Positions 60,569-64,000 of a DNA stretch of 64,000 nt are shown in pieces. A program made the position numbers and the translations under genes. The notes under the pieces were generated by a model. The model was not told the DNA's origin. It saw only the letters and a program-made list of their open reading frames with translations, and ran no database searches. Source of the DNA: Streptomyces luomodiensis. Its GTDB lineage: Bacteria > Actinomycetota > Actinomycetes > Streptomycetales > Streptomycetaceae. Position 1 is the first letter of the stretch. Every line of letters starts with the position of its first letter. The stretch is from the NCBI RefSeq assembly GCF_031679605.1, contig NZ_CP117522.1, positions 8,308,001 to 8,372,000 of the forward strand, read 5' to 3'.

Positions 60569-61864
60569 GTGCGAATAGCTGTGGCTTCCGGCAGGCGCGC
60601 CGGTTATCGACGTTGGCCGGGGCGGGCGGCGATATCCGCGCTCGCGCTGTGGTTCCTCTTCTCCGTCTACGACGACGTGCGGCAACGGCTGGTCTTCGAC
60701 CCGGCCCGGGACACCGAGGCGTTCGCCGGGGACTGGGCGCCGGTCTGCGCCGGGGCCCTGGCCGCGGCGATGGCCGTGCTGGCCGTCGTGCGCGGTCCCC
60801 GGTGGGTACCGCGGGCCGTGCTGGTGGCCTGTGCCGGCACCTTCGCGGCCACGGCCGCCTACCACCTGCTGCCGGTGAACATGGTGACCAGCGAGACCAG
60901 CGGCACCGAACTCATGGGACAGCTGATCCTCCTCGCGGTGGCGGTGCGCCGCTGCACCCCTGGGCCGGCCCTGGCGGCCGTGGCGGCGGTCGGCGTCAGC
61001 GTGTTCTCCGTCCCGGTCCTGCGGGACTTTGACCCCGGCGACTTCTCCGACAGCACCGTGCTCATCCTGGCGCTGGCCTTCGTCTGCGGCCTGGTGCTGC
61101 GGCTCTACGACGCCCAGCAGGAACGCACCGGACAGCTCGTGCGGCAGGAGGAACGGCTCGCGCTGGCCCGGGACCTGCACGACACCGTGGCCCACCAGGT
61201 GACCGCGATCGTGGTGCAGTTGCAGGCCGTGCGCCATGTCACCGGACGTGGCACCCCCGACCCGCAGGCGCTGAACGAGATGCTCCAGGCCGTCGAGCAC
61301 GCGGGCGGCGAGGCGCTGACGTCGATGCGGCGGCTGGTGGGCTCGATGCGCGGGGACGAGACCCCGCGCCATCCGGAGAACCTCGGCGAGGTCCTGTCCC
61401 GCATCGCCGAGGAGTCCCGGGCGGCCGGACTGCCGGTCCGCCTCGACCTCGGGCGGGACCTGCCCGAGGACGTACCGGCCGAGGTCACCGGCGGGCTGAG
61501 CCGGGTCCTCCAGGAAGCCCTGACCAACGCGCAGCGCTATGCGCGCGGAGCGCGGTCGGTGGACGTGTCCGCCCGGGTCGCGGCAGACCGCGCCGAACTG
61601 GTCGTCGAGGACGACGGACACGGGTCCGCGTCCGGACACCGCGGCAGCCTCGGCCGGCTCGGCGGCGGCTTCGGCATCATCGGCATGCGGGAGCGGATCG
61701 AACTGCTCGGCGGCAGCTTCGAGGCGGGGCACCGCCCCGAAGGCGGGTGGCGGGTCCGCGCCTCCGTACCCTTGCGTCCCGACGAGGCGTCGCGGAACCC
61801 GCGCGCATGGGCTCGGCACGCCGTACGGAGCGGGTTGCGGCTACGGGAGGGCAGGACGGCATGA
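60569..61864 (+). CDS. Sensor histidine kinase (NarX/DesK type)
   Basis: A 431-residue membrane kinase. Four or five helices within the first 190 residues (AAISALALWFLFSVYDD, CAGALAAAMAVLAVV, ILLAVAV, STVLILALAFVCGLVL). The HisKA_3 helix reads EERLALARDLHDTVAHQVTAIVVQLQ with the phospho-acceptor His. The ATPase domain has VLQEALTNAQRYARGA, VEDDGHGS and GGFGIIGMRERIELLGGSF. GTG 60569 is preferred because of TAGGGTGGCGCGG upstream; an ATG at 60530 lacks a site. It overlaps the regulator gene by ATGA. Confidence 0.92.
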   Translation: MRIAVASGRRAGYRRWPGRAAISALALWFLFSVYDDVRQRLVFDPARDTEAFAGDWAPVCAGALAAAMAVLAVVRGPRWVPRAVLVACAGTFAATAAYHLLPVNMVTSETSGTELMGQLILLAVAVRRCTPGPALAAVAAVGVSVFSVPVLRDFDPGDFSDSTVLILALAFVCGLVLRLYDAQQERTGQLVRQEERLALARDLHDTVAHQVTAIVVQLQAVRHVTGRGTPDPQALNEMLQAVEHAGGEALTSMRRLVGSMRGDETPRHPENLGEVLSRIAEESRAAGLPVRLDLGRDLPEDVPAEVTGGLSRVLQEALTNAQRYARGARSVDVSARVAADRAELVVEDDGHGSASGHRGSLGRLGGGFGIIGMRERIELLGGSFEAGHRPEGGWRVRASVPLRPDEASRNPRAWARHAVRSGLRLREGRTA

Positions 61865-62511
61865 CCATACGCATCCTGGTCGCGGACGATCAGCATCTGG
61901 TGCGGGCCGGGTTCCGCATGGTGCTGTCGGCCGAGCCCGACATGGAAGTGGTGGCCGAGGCCGCCGACGGCGCGGCGGCCCTGTCGCTCGCCCGGGAGAC
62001 CCGGCCGGACGTGTGCCTCGTGGACATCCGGATGCCCCCGCCCGACGGTCTGGAGGTCACCCGCCGACTGGCCGGCGGTGGCCGGCCCGGAGCCCCGAAA
62101 GTGGTCGTGGTCACCACCTTCGACCTCGACGAATACGTGTACACGGCGCTGTCGAACGGCGCCTCGGGCTTCCTCCTCAAGGACGCCGGCCCGGCGCTGC
62201 TGACGGAGGCCGTCCGCGCGGCGGTCCGCGGGGACGCCATGGTCGCCCCGCAGATCACCCTGCGCCTGCTGGAGCACTTCACCAAGGCGCGGCGGTCCGG
62301 CGCAGCCGAGCCGGCCGATCCGCTGACCGACCGCGAGGAGGAAGTCATCCAGGGCATCGCCCGCGGACTGACCAACCCGGAGATCGCCGCCGAGCTGTAC
62401 ATCGCGCCCAGCACCGTCAAAACCCATCTGGGCTCGATCCAGGCGAAACTCGGCCTGCGCAACAGGGTCGAGGTCGCGGCCTGGGCCTTCCGTACCGGGC
62501 GTGCGCAATAG
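61861..62511 (+). CDS. NarL/LuxR-type response regulator
   Basis: A 216-residue regulator. Receiver motifs: [14 protein letters not shown], phospho-acceptor in [13 protein letters not shown], Lys in [12 protein letters not shown]. Lux[49 protein letters not shown]. Its ATG overlaps the kinase stop. The following MacB-type transporter is the usual target of such systems in actinomycetes, where they often respond to cell-envelope-active compounds. Confidence 0.94.
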   Translation: MTIRILVADDQHLVRAGFRMVLSAEPDMEVVAEAADGAAALSLARETRPDVCLVDIRMPPPDGLEVTRRLAGGGRPGAPKVVVVTTFDLDEYVYTALSNGASGFLLKDAGPALLTEAVRAAVRGDAMVAPQITLRLLEHFTKARRSGAAEPADPLTDREEEVIQGIARGLTNPEIAAELYIAPSTVKTHLGSIQAKLGLRNRVEVAAWAFRTGRAQ

Positions 62512-62531
62512 CGGTGGCCGTCCCGCGGCGA

Positions 62532-62551
62532 TCTCCCCCGATCGGGGGAGA
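62532..62551. promoter_or_regulatory. Perfect 20-base palindrome between the response regulator and ABC genes
   Basis: TCTCCCCCGATCGGGGGAGA lies 20 bases after the regulator stop and about 120 before the ATPase start. It may be the regulator's binding site in the transporter promoter or a terminator stem. Confidence 0.5.
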
Positions 62552-62674
62552 CGGCTTTCGGATGAACGGGGGATCCGCCCGCGGGGGGTGCGGCGGGACG
62601 CTCGGATACGTCGCCACCAGCGGCGGCGCCCTCTGCCACGAGGGACATCCACCGAGCGTCCACCGAGGATCCGC

Positions 62675-63439
62675 ATGCACGCCCATCAGTCCCCTTCCGC
62701 CCCTGCGGCCTTCGCGGCCCACGCCACCGACCTGACGAAGGTGTACGGCACGGGAGACACCCGTGTGGTGGCGCTCGACGCGGTCACGGTCGGCTTCGTC
62801 AGGGGGCAGTTCACCGCGATCATGGGGCCGTCCGGGTCGGGGAAGTCCACCCTCATGCACTGCATGGCCGGTCTCGACTCGCCGTCCTTCGGATCGGTCC
62901 GGGTGGGCGACACGGAGATCGGCGCCCTGAACGCCCGTCAGCTCACCCGGCTGCGCCGCGACCGCGTCGGCTTCGTGTTCCAGGCGTTCAACCTGCTGCC
63001 CACCCTGACCGCCGCGGAGAACATCACCCTTCCCCTGGACATCGCCGGCCGCAAGCCGGAGCGGGCCTGGCTGGAGAGCATCATCCGGACCGTCGGCCTG
63101 TCCGAGCGGCTCGGCCACCGGCCCGCCCAGCTCTCCGGCGGACAGCAACAGCGCGTCGCCGTCGCCCGCGCGCTGGCCGGCCGGCCCGACATCGTCTTCG
63201 CCGACGAGCCCACCGGCAACCTCGACTCCCGCAGCGGCGCCGAGATCCTCGAGTTCCTGCGGGGTTCCGCGAGCACGCTGGGCCAGACCGTCGTCATGGT
63301 CACCCACGACCCGGTCGCCGCCTCCTACGCGGACCGCGTCGTCTTCCTCGCCGACGGCCGCATCGTCGACGAACTCCACGCCCCCACCGCCGAGGCCGTC
63401 CTGGAACGGATGGGACGCCTGACACCGGCACACGTCTGA
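62675..63439 (+). CDS. ABC transporter ATP-binding protein, MacB/LolD type
   Basis: A 254-residue ATPase. Walker A is GPSGSGKST (about residues 52-60), the signature motif [15 protein letters not shown], Walker [13 protein letters not shown], and the switch His is in VMVTHDP. MacB/LolD-type features include the Q-loop [21 protein letters not shown] 62675 follows CGAGGATCCGC. It pairs with the FtsX-like permease 385 bases downstream, across a long tandem-repeat tract. Its TGA lies inside the first repeat unit. Function likely export of an envelope-active compound or lipoprotein-linked mechanotransmission. Confidence 0.94.
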   Translation: MHAHQSPSAPAAFAAHATDLTKVYGTGDTRVVALDAVTVGFVRGQFTAIMGPSGSGKSTLMHCMAGLDSPSFGSVRVGDTEIGALNARQLTRLRRDRVGFVFQAFNLLPTLTAAENITLPLDIAGRKPERAWLESIIRTVGLSERLGHRPAQLSGGQQQRVAVARALAGRPDIVFADEPTGNLDSRSGAEILEFLRGSASTLGQTVVMVTHDPVAASYADRVVFLADGRIVDELHAPTAEAVLERMGRLTPAHV

Positions 63440-63775
63440 CGCCGCGCATGTCTGACGCCGCGTATGTCTGACGCTGCGCGCATGTCTGACGCTGCGTCAA
63501 GCGATACAGCGCACGCCTGACGCTGCGCACGTCTGACGCCCGCTCGTCTGACGCCGCGCAGTCTGACGCCCGCACGTCTGACGCGCGCAAGTCTGGCCCC
63601 ACACGTGACGCCGCGCATGTCTGACGCCGTGCAACGCCTGACGCCGTGCGGGCCTGATCCGCGCAAGCCTGACGCCGTGCGGGTCTGAGCGGCGCATGCC
63701 TGACGGCCGCGCACGTCTGACGGCCGCGCGCATGTCTGACGCCGCGATGTCTGACGCCGCGACGTCTCACGTCCG
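63430..63775. repeat. Long degenerate tandem array (unit about 16 bases, GTCTGACGCCGCGCAT)
   Basis: Roughly 20 imperfect copies built on TCTGACGC followed by CGCGCA or close variants fill the gap between the ATPase and permease genes. The first copy contains the ATPase stop codon. Units vary from about 13 to 18 bases, with occasional divergent inserts (for example around 63490-63510). No gene is supported in this tract. Confidence 0.9.
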
Positions 63776-63824
63776 CCCCCTCCGCCCAAGCCCTCCCACC
63801 GGCACCCTCCCGGAAGGCCGCCCC

Positions 63825-64000
63825 GTGTTCCGTACCGCCGTGCGCAACGTCCTGGCGCACAAAGCCCGTCTGCTGATGACCATGCTCGCCGTTCTGCTCG
63901 GCGTGGCCTTCGTCGCGGGCACCCTCGTCTTCACCGACACCGTCGGCAACGCCTACAAGGAGCGTTTCCTCACCACCCTGCGCGATGTCTCGGTCCAGGC
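63825..64000 (+). CDS. ABC transporter permease, FtsX/MacB type (3' end outside window)
   Basis: The first 58 residues only: VFRTAVRNVLAHKARLLMTM then a membrane helix (LAVLLGVAFVAGTLVF) and TDTVGNAYKERFLTTL. This is the standard opening of actinobacterial FtsX-like permeases, with the amphipathic RN-L-A-H-K-R-L entry helix before TM1. GTG 63825 is preceded by GGAAGGCCGCCCC. It should form the exporter with the ATPase just upstream. Confidence 0.88.
   Translation, partial: MFRTAVRNVLAHKARLLMTMLAVLLGVAFVAGTLVFTDTVGNAYKERFLTTLRDVSVQ

Noticed and set aside
63430..63775. Reading frames through the repeat tract (up to about 150 codons, minus strand)
   Set aside because: They only translate the repeated TCTGACGC unit into low-complexity RRQTCA-type peptides; no ribosome-binding site or domain.

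Overview
The window looks like a stretch of a Streptomyces (or very close actinomycete) chromosome. Nearly all codons end in G or C, GTG and even TTG starts are used, and there are lineage-typical families: a conservon, WhiJ-like XRE/DUF5753 and anti-sigma-like ATPase genes, a DUF5707 exported protein, S-adenosyl methyltransferase PF04672, a K15-type DD-peptidase and a blaA-blaB style beta-lactamase regulon. No rRNA, tRNA, CRISPR array, insertion sequence or phage gene was seen.

Layout: 1-5.2 kb holds the katG 3' end, a DUF485/monocarboxylate symporter pair and an OFA-type antiporter with its tiny partner. 5.3-9.4 kb is a conservon (sensor kinase-like, roadblock, DUF742) that stops before the usual GTPase. 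9.5-18.1 kb is an eight-gene sugar operon: secreted GH114 alpha-1,4-polygalactosaminidase-like enzyme, ABC importer, PfkB kinase, GH4 glycosidase, SIS isomerase/deaminase and class II aldolase. Together these read as a route from an alpha-galactosaminide polymer to triose phosphates. 18.2-20.5 kb has a LysR gene, a NIPSNAP gene and a TetR gene around a perfect operator. 20.5-26.5 kb has three secreted glycoside hydrolases (GH43, GH76, GH2) read leftward from a LacI-type palindrome.

26.6-29.6 kb is a WhiJ-like regulatory module. 29.6-34.6 kb is a CitAB-like two-component system divergent from a TctC-type binding protein and a GntP permease. 34.8-37.8 kb holds a K15-type DD-peptidase and a CebR-boxed GH5-Fn3-CBM2 mannanase. 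37.8-47.1 kb is an eight-gene operon with a divergent IclR regulator: homogentisate dioxygenase and fumarylacetoacetase, plus an alicyclic dehydrogenation set (FAD desaturase, two SDRs, an NTF2-like protein) and an MFS importer.

47.1-53.5 kb has a small membrane protein, a two-component system whose kinase is an internal tandem duplication, a DUF5707 protein, an Old Yellow Enzyme with an Rrf2 regulator, and a small membrane protein. 53.6-56.5 kb is a class A beta-lactamase divergent from blaA/blaB-like regulators. 56.5-60.5 kb has a dienelactone hydrolase, an exonuclease, an aldo/keto reductase, an XRE regulator and a tautomerase. 60.5-64 kb has a two-component system followed by a MacB-type ABC exporter whose permease runs off the window.

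Two themes stand out. First, secreted enzymes aimed at amino-sugar polymers, mannans and related wall polysaccharides. Second, an unusual number of short tandem duplications in gene-flanking DNA, several starting at or next to a stop codon.
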